Shown here: one piece after another, positions 1 to 5,411 of the stretch
Position numbering within the stretch: the first letter of the stretch is position 1
Layout of the letters: the number at the start of each line of letters is the position of its first letter
NCBI GenBank assembly: GCA_913009915.1
Contig: CAJVYZ010000223.1
Coordinates: 1-5,411 of the forward strand
Length of the DNA stretch: 5,411 bases
Source of the DNA: an uncultured Gemmatimonadota bacterium
GTDB lineage: Bacteria; Gemmatimonadota; Gemmatimonadetes; Gemmatimonadales; GWC2-71-9
Direction: 5' to 3'
Made by a program: the position numbers and the translations under genes
The notes under the pieces: model-generated
The model's input: only the letters and a program-made list of their open reading frames with translations
Databases searched by the model: none
What the model was told of the DNA's origin: nothing

Positions 1-257
1 TCGTACAGCTCGTAGATGCTGCGAATGAACGGATACTCCACTTTGGGCGTAAGTTTCGTCCAGTCGCCGCTGGCACTGATGAGCATGAGCGGCTTGGGTG
101 CGAACAGTGCGCCGATTTCCATGTTCTCAGCGCCGAGGCGAAGGCCGGGAGCGTTCTCGCAAATGCATCCGCCCTGCATCGTGCTGGAAATCATGTTGAC
201 AGGCGCTGCCACTTGGACGCGCTCGTCCACGGCGGACAGGATGAAGGCCTGAGTGCC

Positions 258-302
258 GCCTCCCGAGGCGCCGGTGACGCCGATGCGGTTCGGGTCGATG
301 CC
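258..302 (-). other. Probable chimeric join between two hydrolase subfamilies
   Basis: On the minus strand this stretch encodes GIDPNRIGVTGASGG, a segment that both hydrolase subfamilies share. From recall of the families, upstream sequence belongs with proteins that continue GASAGGHLSL after the elbow. Downstream sequence belongs with proteins that have GASGGGTQ followed by a CLCENAP-like segment. The frame is kept across the join. The exact breakpoint cannot be placed because the shared segment hides it. Confidence 0.45.
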
Positions 303-494
303 AAAGTCGGCGGCGTGCGTGCGAATGTAACGGATCGCGCGGTTCATGTCGTCGACGCACTCGGGAATCGTGAACTTCGGCTGGCTGCCATGGACCACGG
401 CGAACACGGTGTAGCCACGTTTCAAGGGCTCGACCGCGATCACCGGTCGGATCAGATCGTGGCCCGAGATCCAGCCGCCGCTAACGCACAACAC

Positions 495-506
495 CAGCGC
501 CGCGCC
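495..506. other. Probable chimeric junction, hydrolase fragment to UbiB fragment
   Basis: Twelve bases, CAGCGCCGCGCC, are readable both ways. On the minus strand they give GAAL, the lead-in to the first beta strand of the hydrolase. On the plus strand they give QRRA, just before the UbiB motif LGPTFIKLGQ. To the left only the hydrolase has recognisable sequence, and to the right only UbiB does. Both genes lose their 5' ends here, head to head. This is what a microhomology-mediated chimera looks like. A true genomic inversion breakpoint is the alternative. Confidence 0.6.
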
Positions 507-2021
507 AAGCGGCTCACCCGCACCCTGGCCGAGTTGGGCCCGACGTTCATCAAGCTGGGGCAGGTGATGGGGATCCGGGCCGACATCGTGCCGGAGCCGT
601 ACCTGAGCGCCATGGCCACCCTGAGTGACCAGGTGCCCCCGCTGACGCCGGGAGAAGCGGAGCGGGTAATCGCCGCTGCCGAGGGAAAAACGGTCGACGA
701 GTTGTTCGAGCAGTTCGATCCGGAACCGCTGGCCGCGGCCTCGTTAGGCCAGGTGCATCGGGCTCGCTACCAGGGGCAGGACGTGGTGGTCAAGGTCCTG
801 CGGCCCGGGGTGGACGATCTGGTGCAGCGCGACCTGAAGATCTCCTTCCGGGTGTTGTTCGCCTTGCACGTGTTGTTCCCCAACCATCACGTCCGGGCCC
901 TCGCCGCCATCGTCAACGAATTCGCCAAGCGGATCAACGAGGAACTCGATTTCGAAGAAGAGGCCCGCCACGCCGAAGCGCTGCGCCGCAACTTCGCCGA
1001 CGAACCACGGGTGGTGGTGCCGCGGGTGTTCGAGGACCTCACTCGGCGGCAGGTGCTGGTACTCGAGTACATATCGGGCACCCGCATCGACCGGCTGCAG
1101 GATCGGATCGCCAACGGGGAAGTGCGGCTCGACGAATTGATCGCCACCATCTCCGAGTTGTACATCAGGATGATGTTGGTGGACGGCGTGTTCCACGCCG
1201 ACCCGCACCCGGGAAACGTGCTGCTCGACGAACAGGGCCGGATCGTGTTCCTCGACTTCGGCATGGTGCTGGAGGTGGAGCAGGAGACCCGCACCCGGAT
1301 CATGAAGACTGTGGTTGCCGCCGTGCGGCAGGACGCCGACGGAGTCATCAACGGGTTCTACGAATTGGGAATACTCGATCCCGACGTCGACCGCGGCACC
1401 GTGCGCGATGCGGCCCGCCATCTGATGGCGGTGGCGCACCGGGAGGACATGTCCTCCCGGCAGATCCAGCACATCGTAGAAGACGTGCTGCGCACCTTCT
1501 ACCAGTGGCCGCTGATGCTGCCGTCGGACCTGGTGTACTTCGGCCGGGCCGCGGTACTGGTAGAGGGCATCGGCCTCCACTACGATCCCGAGTTCAACGC
1601 CATGGCGGCCATCCGGCCCGTGGTCACCCGCATGTCGCCCCAGCTGACGAAGACCTTGTTGGGTGTAAGCCCGGAACACACCCTGCTCGACTGGTCGGCG
1701 GAAGCGGCCAGCACGGTGCGGACGCTCAAGGACTTGCTGACCCGGGTGGAGCGGGAGGAACTGCGGCTCCGCTGGCACCCGCGCGACATCCTCGAAATGC
1801 AGCGGTTCCTGGCCCAGCAGGTACGCCGGGGATTGCTGGCAGTGTTTGCCTTCACCGTGGCGCTGATAAGCAGCATCGTGTACATGACCGTCCACCGGCT
1901 GGAGGTGTTGGTGATCGGCTTGCTGTTGTCGCTGGGGATGTTTCTGGTGGTGTTCGTGTTGCCGAGCCACTTGTTTCAGAATCCGATGAGGTTGAGGCCG
2001 AGATGGCCGATGGGGCGGTGA
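495..2021 (+). CDS. UbiB/AarF (ABC1/ADCK) family atypical protein kinase-like ATPase, 5'-truncated
   Basis: This is a membrane-anchored protein-kinase-like ATPase. Relatives (UbiB in bacteria, COQ8/ADCK in eukaryotes) support isoprenoid quinone biosynthesis or other lipid-linked functions. Motifs in order: LGPTFIKLGQ with the KxGQ motif (Lys at 552-554); the Ala-rich nucleotide loop AAASLGQ (735-752 and just before); the VVVKVLRPG lysine (792-794); NEELDFEEEA (about 936-965); LEYISGTRI; the catalytic loop FHADPHPGN (1191-1217); and DFG (1254-1262). The C-terminus has two hydrophobic helices (about 1830-1892 and 1908-1970), as usual for UbiB. The readable domain is 508 residues; family members are usually about 550, and the 40-70 residues before KxGQ are missing. 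The frame stays open upstream to an ATG at 213, but those 94 codons are antisense to the hydrolase and match nothing in UbiB. No credible native start is present. The stop TGA at 2019-2021 runs into a G-rich repeat. Family call is firm; which quinone or lipid it serves is unknown. Confidence 0.9.
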   Translation, partial: QRRAKRLTRTLAELGPTFIKLGQVMGIRADIVPEPYLSAMATLSDQVPPLTPGEAERVIAAAEGKTVDELFEQFDPEPLAAASLGQVHRARYQGQDVVVKVLRPGVDDLVQRDLKISFRVLFALHVLFPNHHVRALAAIVNEFAKRINEELDFEEEARHAEALRRNFADEPRVVVPRVFEDLTRRQVLVLEYISGTRIDRLQDRIANGEVRLDELIATISELYIRMMLVDGVFHADPHPGNVLLDEQGRIVFLDFGMVLEVEQETRTRIMKTVVAAVRQDADGVINGFYELGILDPDVDRGTVRDAARHLMAVAHREDMSSRQIQHIVEDVLRTFYQWPLMLPSDLVYFGRAAVLVEGIGLHYDPEFNAMAAIRPVVTRMSPQLTKTLLGVSPEHTLLDWSAEAASTVRTLKDLLTRVEREELRLRWHPRDILEMQRFLAQQVRRGLLAVFAFTVALISSIVYMTVHRLEVLVIGLLLSLGMFLVVFVLPSHLFQNPMRLRPRWPMGR

Positions 2022-2088
2022 GGCGGACAGGCGGACAGGCGGTCAGACGGGCGGTATCAGGCGGTAGCGGGCGGTAATGGGCGGTAGT
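2021..2088 (+). repeat. G-rich short tandem repeats (3 x 8 bp, then 4 x 10 bp)
   Basis: Directly after the UbiB stop come AGGCGGAC (2021-2028), AGGCGGAC (2029-2036) and AGGCGGTC (2037-2044). After four bases come four head-to-tail 10-mers, GGGCGGTATC (2049-2058), AGGCGGTAGC (2059-2068), GGGCGGTAAT (2069-2078) and GGGCGGTAGT (2079-2088), with consensus RGGCGGTANY. A related set follows the next gene at 2703-2739. No function can be assigned. It could be a dispersed intergenic repeat, a 3' untranslated element or replication slippage. Confidence 0.85.
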
Positions 2089-2095
2089 ACCTTCG

Positions 2096-2128
2096 CGCTG
2101 CCCTCGCTGCCCTCGCATTCATTGCCCT
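2096..2128 (+). repeat. C-rich tandem repeat upstream of the Uma2 gene
   Basis: CGCTGCCCT occurs twice perfectly in tandem (2096-2104 and 2105-2113). A diverged copy, CATTGCCCT, lies at 2120-2128. It sits between the G-rich repeat and the ribosome binding site. A comparable pyrimidine-rich stretch precedes meaB at about 2797-2833. Confidence 0.65.
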
Positions 2129-2139
2129 CCGTGCGTCCG

Positions 2140-2144
2140 GGAGG
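2140..2144 (+). promoter_or_regulatory. Ribosome binding site of the Uma2 gene
   Basis: GGAGG sits 7 bases before the ATG at 2152. It decides the start: the earlier in-frame ATG at 2077 lies inside the 10-bp tandem repeat, has no such site, and would add a low-complexity extension of 25 residues. Confidence 0.75.
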
Positions 2145-2151
2145 CCACATT

Positions 2152-2703
2152 ATGGGCATGCCTGCGTTCGAGCACATCACCACCGTCGAGGAATTGCTGG
2201 CGCTGCCGGAGGACGGTCTGCGGCAGGAGCTTCTGGCGGGGGAGCACGTCGTGACCCCGTCACCCCGGCCGGACCACGAGCGAGCCGTCCGGCGATTGCT
2301 CCCGTACATCATGGAGGCTATCGGTGAGCGGGCCGACCTGGAAGTGTTCACCCGTTCCGATATCTACCTGAGGGACGACACCTTGGTCGAGCCCGACCTG
2401 GTCCTGCTGATGTCGGATCCTGGCGCCCGATTCCGTGAGTGGTCCGAGGCGCCGGTGCCGCTTCTGGCGGTCGAGGTTCTGTCACCGTCCACCGCAGCGC
2501 GAGACCGCGGCATCAAGCGCCGGTTGTACCTCGAGGCTGGCGTGGAGGAGTACTGGATCGTCGATATCGACGCCCGGATGGTCGAACGCTGGCGCCTTGG
2601 TGACGTGCGGCCCGAGATTGTGGAGCAGGAACTCCGTTGGGAGTTATCCGTGGGCGTGACTGGAACCATCGATCTGGCGGTGATGTTCGAGAGGATCCGC
2701 TGA
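2152..2703 (+). CDS. Uma2 family (DUF820) predicted restriction-like nuclease
   Basis: A 183-residue protein with the full signature of the Uma2 family, which has the PD-(D/E)XK nuclease fold and whose biological role is poorly known. It has the N-terminal helix FEHITTVEELLALPEDGLR, then the strand ELLAGEHVVTPSPRPDHE. The core follows: EPDLVL with Asp82, then EVLSPST with Glu108, Asp118 and Lys122 on the following helix, and a strand reading GVEEYWIVDID. By analogy with the fold, Asp82, Glu108 and Lys122 are the probable metal-binding and catalytic residues; all are present, so it looks intact. Length is normal for the family (about 180-200). The start at 2152 is chosen on the GGAGG site. A second ATG six bases on (2158) is possible. 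It stands alone between G-rich repeats, with no toxin, methylase or transposase beside it. These genes are often multicopy and mobile, but nothing here shows recent transfer. Confidence 0.88.
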   Translation: MGMPAFEHITTVEELLALPEDGLRQELLAGEHVVTPSPRPDHERAVRRLLPYIMEAIGERADLEVFTRSDIYLRDDTLVEPDLVLLMSDPGARFREWSEAPVPLLAVEVLSPSTAARDRGIKRRLYLEAGVEEYWIVDIDARMVERWRLGDVRPEIVEQELRWELSVGVTGTIDLAVMFERIR

Positions 2704-2739
2704 GGCGGAACAGACGGTCAGGCGGACGGACAGGCCGCC
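2703..2739 (+). repeat. Second G-rich repeat block, after the Uma2 stop
   Basis: Units AGGCGGAAC (2703-2711), AGACGGTC (2712-2719), AGGCGGACGGAC (2720-2731) and AGGCCGCC (2732-2739) resemble the block at 2021-2048. The context TGAGGCGGA across the stop codon is identical in both places. GGCGG (2721-2725) could pair with CCGCC (2735-2739) around a 9-base loop, but no T-tract follows, so a terminator is not claimed. Confidence 0.7.
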
Positions 2740-2744
2740 AGTGA

Positions 2745-2772
2745 TTGACGATTGAAGAAGTGTGGGTAAACC
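2745..2772 (+). promoter_or_regulatory. Possible weak promoter for the meaB-mutase operon
   Basis: TTGACG at 2745-2750 is a good -35-like hexamer. TAAACC follows at 2767-2772 after 16 bases, a poor -10 match (3 of 6). The small inverted repeat GGGTAAACCC (2764-2773) overlaps it. The position, upstream of meaB in the only sizeable gap, is sensible. The match itself is weak and could be chance. Confidence 0.25.
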
Positions 2773-2838
2773 CGAACTCCCACCGCATACCGCACACCCT
2801 CCTTGCCCCTCGCCCGCCCTCCCACCACCTTCCATATA

Positions 2839-3867
2839 ATGAATCAGGACCAACTCCTCGCCGGGCTCGAGGCGCGCAACCCCGCCGCCCTCGCCCGGGC
2901 CATATCCATCGTCGAGAACGCCCGACCCGGTTTCGAGGCCCTCCTCTCGGCCATCCACCCCAAACTGGGTCGAGCCCACCGGATAGGCATTACCGGGCCG
3001 CCCGGCGCGGGGAAGTCCACCCTGACCGAATGCCTGGTCGCGGCCTTTCGGGCCGAGGATCTTACGGTCGCCGTGGTAGCGGTCGACCCCACCAGCCCGT
3101 TCACCGGCGGCGCCCTGCTAGGCGATCGCATCCGCATGGAATCGATCACCCTCGACGACGGCGTCTTCATCCGCTCCATGGCCACCCGCGGCTCGCTCGG
3201 CGGCCTGGCCACCACCACCCGCGAAGTGTGCGACCTGCTCGACGCCGCCGGCTTCGACCGAATCCTCATCGAGACCGTGGGTGTGGGCCAGTCGGAACTC
3301 GACGTGGCCGCCATGGCCGACACCAGCGTGCTGGTGCTGACGCCCGAATCGGGCGACGGCATCCAGACCCTCAAGTCGGGTATCATGGAAATCGCCGACG
3401 TTTTCGTGGTCAACAAGGCCGACCGGTCCGGGGCCGACCGGCTGCGGCAGGAGATCGAGATCACCCTCGGCATCCGCAAGGGCAGCGCCTTCCGCAACAT
3501 CCCGGCGCACCACGGGGCGCTCGAATCGGGTCCGGCCGCCTCCGAACCGGACAAGGCCGAGTGGCGCCAGGCGGTGTTGGGCACGGTGGCGGTGGAGTGC
3601 CGGGGCGTCGACGAGCTGATCGCCAGTCTGGCGGAACACTGGGAGTGGCTGGAGGCTTCTGGTACTTTACGAGAGAGACGGAGGCGCCGGATCAGGGACC
3701 GCACCCGGGACGTGGTCAACCGGGCGGTGAAAGCCTGGATCTGGTCGGACACCGAGGCCGACCGCCTGATCGAGGCACGGCTGGACGAGGTGGAACGGGG
3801 AACGGTAAGTCCGTACGAGGTGTCGCACGAAATCCTGGACGGCTTGAAACAGGGCACGAAACTATGA
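2839..3867 (+). CDS. meaB: MeaB/ArgK-family G-protein chaperone of a B12-dependent acyl-CoA mutase
   Basis: A 342-residue cytosolic GTPase. MeaB proteins bind acyl-CoA mutases, gate adenosylcobalamin transfer from the adenosyltransferase and guard against inactivated cofactor. Visible elements: an N-terminal helical region (1-45); Walker [10 protein letters not shown] at 53-61; [15 protein letters not shown] at 83-97, the family-specific switch region; ETVGVGQSE from 145; NKAD at 192-195 for guanine specificity; and a basic C-terminal helical arm ([17 protein letters not shown]) that in the family serves dimerisation. Length is normal. The ATG at 2839 is chosen because [23 protein letters not shown] matches the usual N-terminus. 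An in-frame TTG at 2803 would only add a Pro-rich stretch. No Shine-Dalgarno sequence precedes 2839; the leader is pyrimidine-rich. The stop overlaps the mutase start as ATGA (3864-3867), implying translational coupling. No lesion seen. Older databases call such genes ArgK or LAO/AO transport ATPase, a misnomer. Confidence 0.95.
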   Translation: MNQDQLLAGLEARNPAALARAISIVENARPGFEALLSAIHPKLGRAHRIGITGPPGAGKSTLTECLVAAFRAEDLTVAVVAVDPTSPFTGGALLGDRIRMESITLDDGVFIRSMATRGSLGGLATTTREVCDLLDAAGFDRILIETVGVGQSELDVAAMADTSVLVLTPESGDGIQTLKSGIMEIADVFVVNKADRSGADRLRQEIEITLGIRKGSAFRNIPAHHGALESGPAASEPDKAEWRQAVLGTVAVECRGVDELIASLAEHWEWLEASGTLRERRRRRIRDRTRDVVNRAVKAWIWSDTEADRLIEARLDEVERGTVSPYEVSHEILDGLKQGTKL

Positions 3868-5411
3868 CTGCGTTGAACGACGAGCACGACGGCCGGCCTA
3901 TGGCCGAGCGACTGGCGGCGCGGGACGAGGAGATCGAGCGTCTCGTGGCGGAGCTGAGTGCCTGGCGCGAGCAAGCGGCCGGCCTTCCCACCCGAGATGA
4001 CGGCGAGTTCACCTCCGTCTCCGGGCGCACTGTCGAGCCGCTCTACACGGCGCTGGACGCGTCGGACAAGCTACAGGAAAACCTGGGGCTTCCGGGACAG
4101 TATCCGTTCACCCGCGGCGTCCACCCCACGGGCTACCGGGGCAAGCTGTGGACCATGCGGCAGTTCGCCGGGTTCGGCACGGCCGAGGACACCAACGAGC
4201 GCTTCAAGTTCCTGCTGTCGCGGGGGCAGACGGGGCTGTCGGTGGCGTTCGATTTCCCGACCCTCATGGGTTACGACTCTGATTCTGCGCGCTCCGAAGG
4301 CGAAGTGGGCAAGTGCGGCGTGGCCATCTCCAGCCTGGCCGACATGGAGACGCTGTTCGACGGCATCCCGCTCGACCAGGTGTCGACGTCGATGACCATC
4401 AACGGTCCGGCCGCCATGCTGTTCTGCTTCTACGTGGCCGCGGCCGAAAAGCAGGGCGTCGACATCAGCAAATTGCAAGGCACTGTCCAGAACGACATCC
4501 TCAAGGAGTACGTGGCGCAGCACGCGTGGGTCTATCCCGTCGAACCGGCCATGAAGATCATCGTGGACATGTTCGAGTGGGCTTCCGAGCACACGCCCAA
4601 GTGGAACACCATTTCCATTTCCGGCTATCACATCCGCGAAGCGGGCGCCACCGCCACCCAGGAGCTGGCCTTCACGCTGGCCAACGGTTTCTCCTACGTG
4701 CAGCATGGCCTGGACCGCGGGCTCGACGTCGATCAGTTCGCCCCGCGGCTTTCCTTCTTCTGGGATGTGCACAACGACTTCTTCGAGGAGATCGCCAAGA
4801 TGCGGGCCGCGCGGCGGATCTGGGCCCGCCACATGCGCGAGCGCTTCGGGGCCAAGAACCCACGCAGCTGGAAGATGCGGTTCCACAGCCAGACGGCCGG
4901 GGTGTCGCTCACGGCGCAGCAACCGCACAACAACATCGTGCGCGTCGCCTACCAGGCCATGGCCGCGGTACTCGGCGGCACGCAGTCGCTCCACACCAAC
5001 GCCTTCGACGAGACGCTGGCGTTGCCGACCGAGGAATCGGCTCGCATCGCCCTGAGGACCCAGCAGGTGCTGGCCTACGAGACGGGCGTCCCCAACACCA
5101 CCGATCCCCTGGCCGGCTCCTATTACGTCGAAGCGCTAACCGACGAGATGGAACGTGAGGCCGAGGGCATTTTCGCCGAGATCGATGCCCAGGGTGGTGT
5201 CACCGCCGCCATCGAGAAAGGCTGGCTCCAGCGGCAGATAGCGCAGTCGGCGGCGCGGTTCCAGCGCGAGGTCGAAGACGGCCGGCGCCTCGTCGTCGGC
5301 GTCAACGCCTTTACCGAGCACGATGAGCCGGATGTTGAGATCCTCACTGTCGGCGAGGATGCCGACCGGGTCCAGCGCGATCGTCTGGCCGCGGTGCGCG
5401 CCCGGCGCGAC
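3864..5411 (+). CDS. Adenosylcobalamin-dependent acyl-CoA mutase large subunit, isobutyryl-CoA-mutase-like (3' end off window)
   Basis: The open frame gives 516 codons with no stop before the window edge. After an N-terminal charged helix (about 13-41) comes the TIM-barrel catalytic domain: [125 protein letters not shown] and [10 protein letters not shown]. The active-site His of GYH is His256 (His244 in Propionibacterium methylmalonyl-CoA mutase). The carboxylate-reading pair Tyr89/Arg207 of that enzyme is Phe101 (4164-4166) and Gln219 (4518-4520). The spacing of 118 is identical, as in Phe80/Gln198 of isobutyryl-CoA mutase. Automatic annotation would probably say methylmalonyl-CoA mutase; the residues argue for isobutyryl-CoA to butyryl-CoA or a similar uncharged acyl-CoA. 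By comparison with IcmA (about 566 residues), some 50 residues are missing at the C-terminus. The B12-binding domain is not in view and may be fused or a separate small subunit. A weak CAGGG lies upstream inside meaB; translation is probably coupled by the ATGA overlap. Confidence 0.93.
   Translation, partial: MTALNDEHDGRPMAERLAARDEEIERLVAELSAWREQAAGLPTRDDGEFTSVSGRTVEPLYTALDASDKLQENLGLPGQYPFTRGVHPTGYRGKLWTMRQFAGFGTAEDTNERFKFLLSRGQTGLSVAFDFPTLMGYDSDSARSEGEVGKCGVAISSLADMETLFDGIPLDQVSTSMTINGPAAMLFCFYVAAAEKQGVDISKLQGTVQNDILKEYVAQHAWVYPVEPAMKIIVDMFEWASEHTPKWNTISISGYHIREAGATATQELAFTLANGFSYVQHGLDRGLDVDQFAPRLSFFWDVHNDFFEEIAKMRAARRIWARHMRERFGAKNPRSWKMRFHSQTAGVSLTAQQPHNNIVRVAYQAMAAVLGGTQSLHTNAFDETLALPTEESARIALRTQQVLAYETGVPNTTDPLAGSYYVEALTDEMEREAEGIFAEIDAQGGVTAAIEKGWLQRQIAQSAARFQREVEDGRRLVVGVNAFTEHDEPDVEILTVGEDADRVQRDRLAAVRARRD

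Larger units (their letters stand above)
1..506 (-). pseudogene. Alpha/beta-hydrolase (acetylxylan-esterase-like) fragment, apparently chimeric, 3' end off window
   Basis: The minus-strand frame with codons on positions divisible by three is open from about 506 to the left edge. It reads as an alpha/beta hydrolase. The upstream part (about 303-506) has a first-strand segment LVLCVSGGW, then GYTVFAVVHGSQPKFTIPE and a helix ending HAADFGIDPNRIG, typical of BD-FAE/esterase-lipase proteins. The nucleophile elbow GASGGG lies at 255-272, with the Ser at 264-266. The downstream part (1-254) reads VAAPVNMISSTMQGGCICEN and LMLISASGDWTKLTPKVEYP, typical of acetylxylan-esterase-like proteins. The Asp of GDWT (63-65) is the likely acid residue; the catalytic His would lie beyond the window. 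No start codon can be assigned, because the similarity stops where the UbiB gene begins on the other strand. The two halves look like different subfamilies joined at the shared elbow. The substrate is probably an acylated carbohydrate, which is an inference from family only. Confident as hydrolase sequence, not as one intact gene. Confidence 0.72.

Noticed and set aside
213..494. Possible N-terminal domain of the UbiB protein, starting at ATG 213
   Set aside because: These 94 codons are the exact antisense of well-recognised hydrolase coding sequence and show no UbiB features. The frame is open by chance.
744..1970. Long minus-strand open frame (408 codons) opposite UbiB
   Set aside because: The translation is His/Gln/Val-rich and low-complexity, as expected from the complement of high-GC codons. 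The plus strand carries all the UbiB motifs.
2021..2088. CRISPR-like array
   Set aside because: Units are 8-10 bp, adjoin directly and have no unique spacers.
2721..2739. GGCGG/CCGCC hairpin as a terminator after the Uma2 gene
   Set aside because: The stem is only five pairs, there is no T-tract, and it is made of repeat units, so pairing is expected by chance.
2835..2840. TATAAT as a -10 promoter box
   Set aside because: It overlaps the meaB ATG, so transcription would start inside the gene, and no -35 lies at a proper distance.
2844..3974. Long minus-strand open frame (376 codons) opposite meaB
   Set aside because: Ser/Arg/Thr-rich shadow; the plus strand has a complete set of G-protein motifs.
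4071..4994. Minus-strand (307 codons) and overlapping plus-strand (4313-5158) open frames within the mutase
   Set aside because: Both are compositional shadows. The mutase frame reads through the whole region with conserved family sequence.

Overview
The window is high-GC bacterial DNA. Everything from about position 495 rightwards looks like one continuous genome segment, with plus-strand genes in strong G/C third-position codon bias. The phylum cannot be fixed from sequence alone. A high-GC lineage such as Actinomycetota or Gemmatimonadota would fit, but this is a weak inference. Positions 1 to about 500 look different. They carry, on the minus strand, pieces of alpha/beta-hydrolase genes of kinds I associate with Planctomycetota/Verrucomicrobiota-type carbohydrate esterases.

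Layout: (1) About 1-506, minus strand: a hydrolase frame open to the left edge. It appears to be two different hydrolase subfamilies spliced in frame at the conserved nucleophile-elbow region (about 258-302). (2) About 495-2021, plus strand: a UbiB/AarF (ABC1) family atypical kinase whose first 40-70 residues are missing. Its recognisable sequence begins exactly where the hydrolase recognisable sequence ends, on the other strand, with about 12 shared bases. I read this as a chimeric join (assembly or amplification artefact, less likely a real rearrangement). (3) 2022-2151: a spacer with short G-rich tandem repeats and a C-rich repeat. (4) 2152-2703: a Uma2-family (DUF820) predicted nuclease. 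(5) 2704-2838: a second spacer with the same G-rich repeat family right after the stop codon. (6) 2839-3867: a MeaB/ArgK-type G-protein chaperone. (7) 3864 to the right edge: the large (catalytic) subunit of an adenosylcobalamin-dependent acyl-CoA mutase, overlapping meaB by ATGA.

The functional core is the meaB-mutase pair. MeaB proteins load and protect the B12 cofactor of acyl-CoA mutases, so the two genes are almost certainly one translationally coupled unit. The mutase resembles methylmalonyl-CoA mutase overall, but the two residues that read the methylmalonyl carboxylate (Tyr89 and Arg207 in the Propionibacterium enzyme) are Phe101 and Gln219 here. Their spacing of 118 residues is the same, and Phe/Gln is the pair known from isobutyryl-CoA mutase. 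The best call is therefore an isobutyryl-CoA-mutase-like enzyme with a dedicated MeaB. I see no RNA genes, CRISPR arrays, insertion sequences or complete mobile elements.
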